Shown here: piece by piece, positions 9,201 through 15,641 of the stretch | Position numbering within the stretch: the first letter of the stretch is position 1 | Layout of the letters: each line of letters begins with the position of its first letter | NCBI RefSeq assembly: GCF_000330505.1 | Contig: NW_004440347.1 | Coordinates: forward strand, 37,258-69,917 | Source: Entamoeba invadens IP1 | Taxonomy: Eukaryota; Evosea; Mastigamoebida; Endamoebidae | DNA length: 32,660 bases | Direction of reading: 5' to 3' | The notes under the pieces: model-generated | What the model saw: only the letters and a program-made list of their open reading frames with translations | Told to the model about the DNA's origin: nothing | Databases searched by the model: none | Position numbers and translations under genes: made by a program

Positions 9201-11086
9201 TACCCATCTTTACAATTTACACAAACATTAGTTTCATTGCAATATTCACAATTTGTATTAATGCACTGAACACACGTGTTGTTTCTTAATTCAAAGTCTT
9301 TTGCACATTCAAAACAAATACCAGTGACTTTATCACAAGAAGCACAATTTGCAACACATGGCACACAATCCCCATTCTCCAGATAAAATCCGGTCTTACA
9401 CAAATTACATAATTTATTTGAAGTCTCATCAACATAACAAGAAATGCAATTTGGCTTCTGAACTACAGAAGGTACAAAACATTCACCATCTGGATTGTAC
9501 TCCTCTTGACATGTATTACACATACCAACACACTGTCGAAATACTGCTGGTGATGTTGAATAATTTAACCGGTAACATTGATCTGTTTCTTCCATTGTTG
9601 TTATTATCGGCACTTGAGTAAGTATTGTTATTGCTGCCGACGTTGTAATGTCAATTAAATTGTCTCCAATAACAAAACTTCCATTAAAGAAAATGTATTC
9701 ATAATTTAACGTGAAAAAGGTGCATCTCATTGAAGTTGAGTTCCATTCAATATCAAATATGTTGTTACCTTTTGCATTCAAAAATGTTATCTTTGATGTT
9801 GATTCTCCACTGTTGGTCTTTTCTATTGTGACACCTTCTGCCAACACAAAGTCGAATTGAATTTCATCAAATTTGAGTGATTCGATCGTCCCTCGGACTG
9901 TTTGAATGGTTTCAGTTGTTCTTTTTATGTTTAATTGAGTGCTTTGTTTGATCGGAGCAACAGAAAAGTCGAGTTTTAAGTGACTTCCAATAAGAGTCGC
10001 ATCGATCTTGTTATTTCCAATTGTTGTATAAGTACTCAATGAACTCTCAAAATGAATATAACAGTTATTTCCAAAGCACGGGCAGTGCGGATAAGTAAAA
10101 GAATAGACGTCGACCTTCTTTGAAAAGTCGTCCAAGTAATTTGTCGAGTTTAAATAGCAGTGGATTTCTTCATTCAATTCATTATTGCAAAATCGCAATA
10201 ATTTTCCGTTTGAAAGTAACATGTATTTACTTGTGTTATCTGATGTTGTGAATGTGAGTGTTTTATATGATGAAAAGGCGTCGACACAACTGGTATTTGA
10301 TGTTATAATTATATCATTCAAATTAAGATTACCTACTACATGTACAAAAGGGATTTGTTTCGTTATAAAAGTGTCCACACTAATATCTATAGTCATTCTT
10401 GCGAACAACGAAATAGTTTCAAGTGATCCAAATGTTACACTCTTTTGTGATGAAAATGAGACTGATTGTGATATTGTGAGCGACTTTGTTTCAATGAAGG
10501 AAGTGTCCAATAACACTAAATATCCAAGATCAATATAATCATCTGTAATAATGTTAGAAGTGCCAACTAGTGTAAGTCGAGTCGTCCGTAGACTTTTTGA
10601 ATGAACTGTAGTGTTTTCCAAATTTAATGTGACAATTCCCAAATGTTGTGATGCAGCGAATTTTGAATTTTTCATTGTGAAAATCGAGGAGTCATTTGAG
10701 ATGCAATTTTGCACAATGAGTTCCGAATTTTGCGTTAAAAAATTCGTATTTATCACTATTAAATAATTTGTATATCCCAAGTAAAAATCAGTTGTCGTGA
10801 TTTTTGCACTTTTTGTCGTGAAATTTGTGCAATACAGTCGATGATTTGCAAAAGAAAAAGTTCTCTGTTGTAACACGAATTCTTCGTTAAATTTTAGTGT
10901 TGAATTAATATTCAAAATCAATAATTTGAATTCGAAAATTTTGTTGTAATTTGTCAGTGTTAATTCGACATTCTTTTCTAAATTAATTCCACCCGCCAAT
11001 TTGAATGGAATGAATGTTTCTGTTTTGATAATTTCCATTTGAAAAACACCAGAAGAAAATGTGAAGAGTAAATCGTCTGTCACCAC
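3209..11086 (-). CDS. Giant cysteine-rich transmembrane receptor kinase (TMK family)
   Basis: The open frame gives 2625 residues. Residues 1 to about 505 are a Ser/Thr/Asn-rich extracellular region without Cys repeats. Residues about 505-2180 are dozens of CxxC modules (for example NCASC, GICFEC, NTCVQC) of 35-45 residues, like the furin/EGF-type ectodomains of Entamoeba TMKs. A membrane span (FPIVLVTLLIVLLLISILLI) lies near 2185-2212. Residues about 2235-2345 look like an MSP/PapD-type beta sandwich. The kinase domain runs from about 2355 to the end: glycine loop GRGGAG, VAVKK, MCEIAMLEKM helix C, HRDFKPDN, SDFGTAR, YMAPE. All catalytic residues are present, so it is predicted active; HRDxKxxN favours Ser/Thr specificity. 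The protein would sit in the plasma membrane, sensing outside ligands or cell state. The open frame begins with GTG and lacks a signal peptide, so a short upstream exon is likely (see 11237-11239). The ligand and TMK subfamily are not determined. Confidence 0.95.
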   Translation of the reverse strand: MVTDDLLFTFSSGVFQMEIIKTETFIPFKLAGGINLEKNVELTLTNYNKIFEFKLLILNINSTLKFNEEFVLQQRTFSFANHRLYCTNFTTKSAKITTTDFYLGYTNYLIVINTNFLTQNSELIVQNCISNDSSIFTMKNSKFAASQHLGIVTLNLENTTVHSKSLRTTRLTLVGTSNIITDDYIDLGYLVLLDTSFIETKSLTISQSVSFSSQKSVTFGSLETISLFARMTIDISVDTFITKQIPFVHVVGNLNLNDIIITSNTSCVDAFSSYKTLTFTTSDNTSKYMLLSNGKLLRFCNNELNEEIHCYLNSTNYLDDFSKKVDVYSFTYPHCPCFGNNCYIHFESSLSTYTTIGNNKIDATLIGSHLKLDFSVAPIKQSTQLNIKRTTETIQTVRGTIESLKFDEIQFDFVLAEGVTIEKTNSGESTSKITFLNAKGNNIFDIEWNSTSMRCTFFTLNYEYIFFNGSFVIGDNLIDITTSAAITILTQVPIITTMEETDQCYRLNYSTSPAVFRQCVGMCNTCQEEYNPDGECFVPSVVQKPNCISCYVDETSNKLCNLCKTGFYLENGDCVPCVANCASCDKVTGICFECAKDFELRNNTCVQCINTNCEYCNETNVCVNCKDGYTLNTFGECVFCKTYFGGCEKCSTNEFKCNQCTSGNYLKDGGCASCTNEYCLSCGPIEFNCSRCIPGYFPTQNREKCITCNEKINCSICSTTSDVCVECNTGYYPHNSQCASCASINCEECDSENGICSRCMNGYGLDNGNCIQCETTLHCLNCVVNGICEGACELNYTNHNGICQLCSSIPNCKTCLQDRFECTECLNNNFLIDGICEPCAVNNKCSTCSSTSDHCEICKDGNYPLNYKCVSCSKNTHNCLTCSTSNDTCITCKDGHYMNKDLYCDTCRSIYCLDTLCSQNGECSGCLSGYYLDGSTCMSCELIDGCAACSPYSKSCVICKDDYYKKESLCHPCTDLFCDKCDQNGYCSRCLPNYYLDNGICVACLLKEGCAICSNTANACLECLEGYFPSNEKCLTCSTKNCESCDRITKKCFSCVDGYYLNTSECILCSKTNENCNLCNTWDTCLLCNNNYFLEGNKCISCSQKEHCSTCSNVDSKCIICVDGYFPKNGSCETCAMNGCFDCSTTSGACTSCREGEYLNNRTCAKCELNCKKCNSKIGCTECLESFYLMDGICFPCSLKDSCGKCSTTTNSCLTCNTGFFPHDAVCLLCSTKNCSSCDNSTGYCTSCEQTRYLDAGECKMCISTLLNCETCSVGTKCLSCALNYFLDLGRCFPCSSKLHCSTCSQTSPLCLECEEDYYPAGKKCDTCLSKHCTVCSNTTGKCSACASGYKLQADSCVSCASSNCLNCDVDINSCSVCEPNYSPTTNGTCTPCNSTYSSCATNLCSQTEPQKCLECRDNYFLIDSECCSCAYNHCGVCDKVTGDCLTCESGYYRVGTHCYICDSQNGNNCSINGCSSVDENVCFGCAPHFFLSSQRCVVCELSPNLCAPQMCTETGLCTDCPEGRYLFNGVCLSCNDSNILHCNNNSCQTKGNICLQCQMGYYLFNGYCKNCTSTNPNFCDEGQCDPEHEGKCLSCKDNYLMTKTNECRQVQDIILHCEKAVSWQECILCERGYVLNAGSCVEKRCDEQNAVSLDTVCANLCFNCVSAKADCSVTHSLANCAKQFVTNDLSKCLLCELNNSITGIFNCSETIISGCLTNYQDTCYQTLNGYYLTPYNEASRCGNDATVCLFDYSTSLEEKYECRENFYLSYNNTCTQKDVATKCLKYESGLFGNKRCETCSPTTFIHKSECVSCLPFCEVCDVNSCFKCLKNYVLINKKCYTKEQTHCTYIDDTTNKCILCNTGYYLNDDSVCEINDNFCLLQWSLGCIRCITNMTEPYMCVVYSHTKQRVAKDSYIMKYNSSSVDYRDSCLHLSSVGCLRCRDGYYPNGVLCVTCPESCTKCSTANLCTVCVEGFYISNGLCVTSEVLKRSCKTPFLNGIGCRECKETFYRNGTSCYSCDETCQTCTDAFTCTICVDHFFKTEHVGVCRSYNVLTHCLNKTVNGCTQCEIGYFMYNGECYKCHQLCRTCTSSSLVENSDHIVTTTSSEHTTIIINNKTFFLLNKCTSCHVDYVKTTNTPEFVCVSYSSIKNCASASSSVCKKCSGYYQLTDDKLSCQRRSLLAVVFPIVLVTLLIVLLLISILLIVLITKHFDRRETLTCRTKFVRKIKDTRPQLDFPLKCVCSTKSSLTFSNLIPVGVESEDVVTIGNVSHHTLKLQFVVKDDEHNEKYHFRVDPPFVTLRKGYCCEFHIYLKPMCTCRVVEDIVFLCLNLSKGIQTKESLTLDFETELSSKLDPDDLFIKREIGRGGAGVIYYGMYRKSRVAVKKVRNVFDVNSTSEFMCEIAMLEKMRNDYIIHFYGAVIIPNKLCLVTEYAAYGSLGTIRRETTKEKNGTFAIKVMLDAVKGLDYLHTNSIIHRDFKPDNILIVSLEIFDKVNAKLSDFGTARNLNCLVDNLTFTKGIGTPVYMAPEILRREDYNSAADIYAVAISLFEVFCWEDPFPKNAFAFPWSIARAITSGIRPQYTDNINENQKSLTDWCWTDIPSQRPRAEQVCERLETMLQLL

Positions 11087-11222
11087 ACAATCTTTTGAAT
11101 AGGTGATGTTTTTTGAATAATCAAATTGAACTGATGAGATACTTTCAGTTGTTACTTTGGTTCTCCCTGTGTTTTAATATTTATATTAATTAACAGAATT
11201 ATACATTGTAATTATATAACTT

Positions 11223-11239
11223 AAAATGCTATTAAGCAT
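11223..11239 (-). CDS. Possible first exon of the TMK (signal peptide start), model uncertain
   Basis: The long TMK frame stays open without ATG from 11086 back to a TAA near 11180, so its start must be spliced on. An ATG at 11239 begins MLNSILSYIIT, which is weakly hydrophobic. Joining AT|GTATAA (exon end near 11207) to an acceptor after CTGAAAG would give MLNSILSYIITIISSVQFD, a plausible signal peptide, through a 63-nt intron. Other acceptors (ACACAG, CATCAG) fit other phases. The donor is not the usual GTTTGT, so this is only a candidate. Coordinates cover the first codons only. Confidence 0.25.
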
Positions 11240-11341
11240 AAAAGATATTATTTTTAGTGTTTCACAAATATTCAAGTTTTTTAAGGTACAAAACCGTCTA
11301 AATATATTTGATATGAATTTTACATAACCTGTTTAGAAAAT

Positions 11342-11350
11342 GTATTTAAA
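11342..11350 (+). promoter_or_regulatory. TATA-like core promoter element
   Basis: GTATTTAAA matches the Entamoeba TATA-like consensus. It sits about 30 bases before an ATG at 11371 on the plus strand. Its reverse complement is not a recognised element, so it would drive rightward transcription. Confidence 0.35.
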
Positions 11351-11436
11351 CTCTTAACCTTTACAACTCGATGAGTATAATGAACAAACAACTTTCATCG
11401 CAAACAAATTCCGTGTCGCTTGGGACTATGTAGTTA

Positions 11437-11640
11437 ATGCCCAAAACTGGCAGAAAAAGAAATAAAAACAAGAACATGTTCGTTTCTGTAGTGTTTGTAC
11501 TTTTAAGTTATTTTTTGGTTATGGAAGTCGAAGAAGTGGTTTTAGTTTTTAACCAATTGAAATTTTTGAAACTAAATTTGCTATTATTTCCTTCGATTCT
11601 ATTGTTTTATAATTTATTCACGGCATATTTCTTCTTATAA
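11437..11640 (+). CDS. Candidate small two-span membrane protein, weak
   Basis: A 67-residue frame starts MPKTGRKRNKNKN. It then has two hydrophobic stretches, about residues 14-30 (MFVSVVFVLLSYFLVM) and 43-67 (ending FTAYFFL), and the TAA falls right after the second. A basic head followed by a hairpin of two spans would suit a small ER membrane protein. The same frame begins further upstream at an ATG at 11371, just downstream of a TATA-like element, but is interrupted by TAG at 11431-11433. Either translation starts at 11437 or the gene is broken. Composition is biased by the A+T-rich DNA, so this may be chance. I recognise no family. Confidence 0.3.
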   Translation: MPKTGRKRNKNKNMFVSVVFVLLSYFLVMEVEEVVLVFNQLKFLKLNLLLFPSILLFYNLFTAYFFL

Positions 11641-11655
11641 AATATATGTGATGGA

Positions 11656-11674
11656 GCTTCATTATTCATGAAGC
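11656..11674. repeat. Short perfect hairpin
   Basis: GCTTCAT and ATGAAGC form a 7-bp stem around the 5-base loop TATTC, just downstream of the candidate membrane-protein ORF. Function unknown; possibly chance in A+T-rich DNA. Confidence 0.35.
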
Positions 11675-12095
11675 ATATTCTAATGTTAACGTTAAAAATA
11701 TAAAAACTTCCACAAATTGTTTCTATTAAAAAATAAGAGACACAATTTCTATGAACAAGATACTTAAATTGACTCAATTATTGAATCACAAAAATATAAC
11801 CATTGTATAAAGTTGGAAACTGTTTTTAATAATAAATTTAGCTATAATTTATAACTGTTCAAATTTAACTTGCTTGTTTTTATATCTATGGAATAACAAA
11901 TTTAATAACAGATCTTAACGACTCTCGACTAAATAATTATGAAGTCATATGTATATCCAACGTTTATACAACTTAAATGAATTCATTTAATTTTTTAATA
12001 CATAGGAAGCATTTATTGAACTGCAGTTTTAATATTTATCATAATCAACTATAAAAATGATTACAAATAAAAAAATTTGAAATTTATAAAAAAAC
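11675..12095. other. A+T-rich intergenic region
   Basis: No credible ORF. The right end carries the poly-T terminator (minus strand) of the adjoining tRNA-type gene; the rest shows nothing recognisable. Confidence 0.5.
12088..12094 (-). terminator. Pol III oligo-T terminator of the tRNA-type gene
   Basis: Seven T residues on the minus strand begin one base after the acceptor stem, as expected for RNA polymerase III termination. Confidence 0.7.
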
Positions 12096-12190
12096 GGGAG
12101 TTGTGGGAGTCGAACCCGACGTCTTTAAAGTTGATTTGAACTTAATAGAATTAAATCTGTTATAATACACTACCGTTGTGCTAAACTCCC
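12096..12190 (-). tRNA. tRNA-type Pol III gene, 95 nt, probable intron, isotype unresolved
   Basis: The minus strand starts GGGAGTT and ends AACTCCC, a perfect 7-bp acceptor stem. The A box TAGCACAACGG and B box GGTTCGACTCC both match the Pol III consensus, and a 4-bp D stem (GCAC/GTGT) encloses AACGGTA. At 95 nt it is about 22 too long for a normal class I tRNA, so an intron or insertion in the anticodon arm is likely; GATTT and AAATC (5 bp) could form an intron helix there. Oddities: the T stem GTCGGG/CCCAC needs a bulged C or two mismatches, the anticodon stem TTATA/TTTAA has one mismatch, and I cannot place a loop with U33. It may therefore be a degenerate tRNA. A TTTTTTT terminator follows at once (12088-12094), supporting transcription. 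Confidence 0.7.
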
Positions 12191-12362
12191 AAAAGATAAA
12201 TTCTTTTTCTCTTTATATCAACAAAATTTCAGTTGGAATGGATGTGATTTTAAAAAACTATTAAATTTAAACTATAAATAACAAATGAATAACAAAAATT
12301 AAAAACTTAAATAGATTCAGTAAAAAGATTTACATTAAATTATAAAAATCATTACTACAGAC
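12191..12362. other. A+T-rich spacer upstream of the tRNA-type gene
   Basis: No ORF or further RNA gene seen. It separates the tRNA-type gene from the inverted-repeat element. Confidence 0.4.
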
Positions 12363-12563
12363 GTGGAACTAAGGTTTCGACCGAGACCATGGTTTCGACT
12401 AATAATTAATAATTTATATACCATTGTAATATTAATAACTAAATATGAAAAGTTTTATTTAGAACAGTTTTTAAAAATAAATTGGGAAACTTGTTCATTA
12501 CTATTCAATTACTAATTAAATAATAAGTCGAAACCTAGGTACTGGTTGAAACTTTAGTCCCAC
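12363..12563. mobile_element. MITE-like element with 38-bp imperfect terminal inverted repeats
   Basis: The left arm 12363-12400 (GTGGAACTAAGGTTTCGACC...) and the right arm 12526-12563 are reverse complements at 30 of 38 positions, and the similarity fades into A+T-rich DNA inside. Each arm carries two related copies of GGTTTCGAC, at 12373-12381 and 12391-12399 on the left and inverted on the right. The roughly 125-bp interior is non-coding. Total length is about 201 bp. Size, non-coding interior and inverted ends fit a miniature inverted-repeat transposable element. I could not identify a clear target-site duplication, so the superfamily is unknown. An alternative is a structured regulatory or RNA element. 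The arms are richer in G+C than their surroundings. Confidence 0.6.
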
Positions 12564-12736
12564 ATATGTATGAATAAACAATTTTTCATTAATTATATAT
12601 GATACTTGTAATAGCAAAAAAACGATTTAATTATTAATTAAAAAAATGAAAAAAATTCAAATAAAAATATATTCAATGAATTTAATTAAAAAAATATGAA
12701 AGAGGAGATTGTAAACCTCAAAAAAAAGACGATTTG

Positions 12737-12979
12737 ATGGAAGAAGAGTATACAACGCAATTTGCTGACATAAAACAACTATTAGACATTATAATAAACT
12801 CCCTAGACGACTATACAGTCAACTCTTTAAACGAAACAGATCTCAACTTAATTTCAAAATTCCAACAAAAATATTTAAGAGGTAAGCACTTCACTCTCCT
12901 CGACCATGTTGAAGATCGAGTCTATTTAGTTTGTGAAAAGAAGGAACTTTCATCGCGGAAGCATGCATTCTCCCCGTGA
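12737..12979 (+). CDS. Small hypothetical helical protein
   Basis: The 80-residue frame begins MEEEYTTQFADIKQLLDIII and ends KKELSSRKHAFSP. Its first half is a regular hydrophobic/charged pattern typical of a helix or coiled coil. No transmembrane segment or known motif is visible. The gene is tail-to-tail with the PAK-like kinase, with only about 100 bases between the stops. An ATG at 12696 begins MKEEIVNLKKK in another frame. It meets this frame across a run of eight A residues at 12720-12727 and stops at a TGA overlapping the chosen ATG. So the true N-terminus may lie at 12696 if the A run has a sequencing error or slippage. I do not recognise the family. Confidence 0.55.
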   Translation: MEEEYTTQFADIKQLLDIIINSLDDYTVNSLNETDLNLISKFQQKYLRGKHFTLLDHVEDRVYLVCEKKELSSRKHAFSP

Positions 12980-13080
12980 TACACACCCGCAATCGATTAA
13001 ATATATATTACTTCTTTTATTAGTAAAATAACTATAAATTAATAGTAAAAACGGACAAAGAACAACACAAGTTATAAAGA

Positions 13081-14589
13081 CTACTTGTGGGTTTCTGCTA
13101 CAACCTGTGCGAACTCTTCCTTCTTGCACGCAGAAGCTACAAACGGACTTTCTAAGACCTGTTCGCTCGTCGGTCGTAAATTGGGGTCTTTCATCAGACA
13201 CGACTCTACCAATTTCACGAGGTCTGGCGTCCACGATTCTCTCTCTTTCAGTGGTGGGATACCCTTTGTCGTGATCAAGAACAACGCTCTGTGTGTGAGT
13301 ACTCATTCTTTATCCATTGTGCTACCAATCTTAGAGAATTTAGATCTCACGTGTCATCCAGATTCAATAAGATATTTGGCATCTTATCATGACCCACTCA
13401 AAACGACGAAGAACAAACCTAAGTGGTGGTAATTCCATATACGGGGGGTCTCCCTCCGTCATTTCCATCATCATAATTCCGATGGACCAGATATCAGCTT
13501 TAGCGTCGTACAATTTATTTCTTATTACTTCTGGAGCCATCCAATAAGGTGTTCCTACAATAGAATTTCTCTTATCTCTTTGCGACGTCAACTGCGCTGC
13601 GTATCCAAAGTCACCGATTTTCACTGAACCGTCGGAGGAGATCAAAATGTTGTCTGATTTGATGTCGCGGTGGATCTTATGTCTCTGGTGGAGGTACAAG
13701 AGTCCACGCATCACTTCGCGCAACACAAAAGCCATTTGTGGTTCTGTTAATTTGAACCCATTTTCATACTCTGTGAGGATCTCTGTGAGGCACCCGGAGT
13801 CCATGAATTCCATGACGACCCAAACATATCCCTCTTCCAAATAACTTCCGAAGAACGAGACGATGTTGACGTGCTTACAATTCTTCATGATTTCAATTTC
13901 ATTGATCAAACTCTTCTCATTCTTCGAGGTAATCACACACTTCTTTAAAGCAAAGTCTTTCCCATCTTTCTTGTTCTGTGCTAAGAAGACTTCCCCAGCA
14001 GCTCCCTCCCCTATCTTACTGAAGTTCTCAAAGAAGTCTTCAGGCAATCCCGGCTCAGCTAATTGCTCTAACGTCATTTCAGTGTCCTTCTCGGGTAAGA
14101 CCGACTCGGGGTCGTCGATCTCAAGCATCTCCGCTGTATCGTCGTCGTCCGATTTGGGCTTTAAAATCTTATTCAAAGCAGAAGGCTCTGCTTTTAAGTG
14201 GAATTTGACGACATCCTCAAAGGCTGCGTTCTGATCTTTGTTGTTCTCAATCTGCTCGATTTCTTCTTTAACAAGACCAGAACCTTTAATGAAGGCTTCC
14301 CATTGTGGGGGGTACCCGGAAATCCCAGCCTTCTCATCGTAAGTCATATGAGTCCCTTGTTTGACGGAGACGACAGTCGTCTTGTCTTCCTTCTTACCAA
14401 AAAGCTTCTGAAAGATACTCTTCTTCTTCTTGTCTGTTTTGGGGAGAGGGATGACGTCGATAGCAATGTCACTATAAGTCAAATGTGTTGAGAAGAATAA
14501 AGGGAATAGGTTTTGGTATTCGAAAATGATGAATTAATGAAGAAATGGCGAAATACAAACTCCTTCTTGTCTTTGGGAGTTTTACTCAT
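13081..14589 (-). CDS. PAK-like STE20-group Ser/Thr protein kinase, three exons
   Basis: Splicing gives 429 residues: exon 1 14589-14561, exon 2 14471-13419, exon 3 13288-13081. Both introns start GTTTGT (89 and 130 nt); acceptors are TTATAG and CACACAG, and phases match exactly. Exon 1 encodes MSKTPKDKK, and exon 3 restores the C-lobe (ALFLITTKGIPP... RPTSEQVL). Residues about 47-100 resemble the p21-binding region, with YPPQWEAFIKGSGL like the PAK MPEQWARLL segment. The classical ISxPxxFxH half of CRIB is poorly conserved, so small-GTPase binding is uncertain. Kinase domain: glycine loop IGEGAAGEV 163-171, Lys186, Glu201, HRDIKSDN 277-284, DFG 297-299, GTPYWMAPE 316-324; all catalytic residues are present. 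PAKs act downstream of Rac/Cdc42 on actin and motility. The in-frame TTG at 14482 is not a start. Confidence 0.9.
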
Positions 14590-14614
14590 TGAGTTTTTAA
14601 GTTCTCTGAAGTTC
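14590..14614 (-). promoter_or_regulatory. Entamoeba-type core promoter of the PAK-like kinase
   Basis: Upstream of the micro-exon lie two GAAC motifs (GGAAC at about 14611-14614, GAACTT at about 14601-14604) and an initiator-like AAAAACTCA that directly abuts the ATG at 14589. GAAC plus AAAAATTCA-type initiators are known Entamoeba core elements, and very short 5' leaders are usual. Confidence 0.5.
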
Positions 14615-15284
14615 CGGTTTTCTAAAAATCTGGAAATCAATGGATTTGTTTTGACTCAACATAACAAGTACAAAAATTAGTCTGTTGCATCAGTGCCTTT
14701 TTGCACTAATTATCAGTCGAAAAAATCAAGTTAATTTCTTCCTTTCATTTGTGGAAAATAAAACAAAAATCATCACTAGAATTATTAAAAAAAATTAAAT
14801 TGGTGAAAACTAAATTCTTGTAAATGAAAAATTATAACTGACTTTTGTTAATACTATATTTATTGTTTGTTTTACTATACTTATTTATTAAGTAAAATTA
14901 ACTTGTTTTACTTAAACTTTTGAGTTCTTGAAATTTTTTATTTATTTTATTTTTAGTAAAAGATTTTTGAATTGATAAAAAAATCAACACTCAAAATTAA
15001 TTTAAATTAAAAACAACTAATAAAAAAACCAAATAATTATCAATTAAAAATTTTTTAACAAAATAACTTTTTATGATTTATAATTTTATTTATTTAATAA
15101 TAAATTGTTTTATTAAAAAGTTTTTATTTAAAACTATTATCACTGATTCGATTCAATTTTATTAGAATTCATTTAATAACTATAATTTATTATTTAAATA
15201 ATAATAATTTGATTATAATACATTTAATTACAATAAATTAATAACCGAATAATTCAAAAAGTCTAAGAATGATTAATTAATTAA
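14615..15284. other. A+T-rich intergenic region between two divergent or same-strand genes
   Basis: It holds the upstream region of the PAK-like kinase and the 3' flank of the Met/Pro/Gly-rich gene. A short stem AGTGC/GCACT near 14690-14710 is the only structure I noticed. No convincing ORF. Confidence 0.5.
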
Positions 15285-15641
15285 TTAGAAAGCACCATTG
15301 GGATATCCACCCATTCCCATTGAGCCTGGGTAACCCATCGGAGCCATTCCTGGTGCGCCCATAGGTGGATAAACAGGAGCACCCATTGGTGGGCAACCCA
15401 TAGGAGCCATACCTGGAACCATTCCCGGTGCACCCATAGGAGGATAAGCACCCATAGGGGCCATCCCAGGAGCACATCCCATAGGTGGATACCCCATAGG
15501 AGCCATACCTGGTGCGCACCCGTATTTCATAGCATCCTTCTGAGCCTCATATTGATGTTTCATCATATCTTTTTGCATGTCTCTTTGGTGTTCGTAGTAT
15601 TTTTCTTGTTGTTTATAAGCGTGTTTGTCGTAATAAGCCAT
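15285..15641 (-). CDS. Met/Pro/Gly-rich repeat protein
   Basis: The protein has 118 residues. Residues 1-40 are charged and helical (MAYYDKHAYKQQEKYYEHQR, then MQKDMMKHQYEAQKDAMKYG). Residues 41-118 are imperfect repeats of GAPGMAPMGYPPMG type, ending YPNGAF. There is no signal peptide or membrane span. The tail resembles the Pro/Gly/Tyr/Met-rich low-complexity tails found on lipid-binding and trafficking proteins (annexin-like or XYPPX tails), but no such domain is attached here. It is probably disordered and may phase-separate or act as a linker; that is inference. Two other minus-strand frames are open across the repeat because of its codon periodicity, and these are shadows. The ATG at 15641 is the only good start. 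Coding G+C is well above the flanks, which supports a real gene. Confidence 0.85.
   Translation of the reverse strand: MAYYDKHAYKQQEKYYEHQRDMQKDMMKHQYEAQKDAMKYGCAPGMAPMGYPPMGCAPGMAPMGAYPPMGAPGMVPGMAPMGCPPMGAPVYPPMGAPGMAPMGYPGSMGMGGYPNGAF

Noticed and set aside
12950..13306. 118-residue minus-strand ORF with a hydrophobic stretch
   Set aside because: It overlaps the last PAK exon in another frame; the kinase reading has clear homology.
14480..14482. TTG as the start of the PAK-like kinase
   Set aside because: TTG starts are not expected in a nuclear gene, and a micro-exon with ATG, GTTTGT donor, TATAG acceptor and matching phase explains the 5' end.
15285..15519. Two extra minus-strand ORFs within the Met/Pro/Gly repeat
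   Set aside because: They are other frames of the same DNA repeat and lack a sensible start context.
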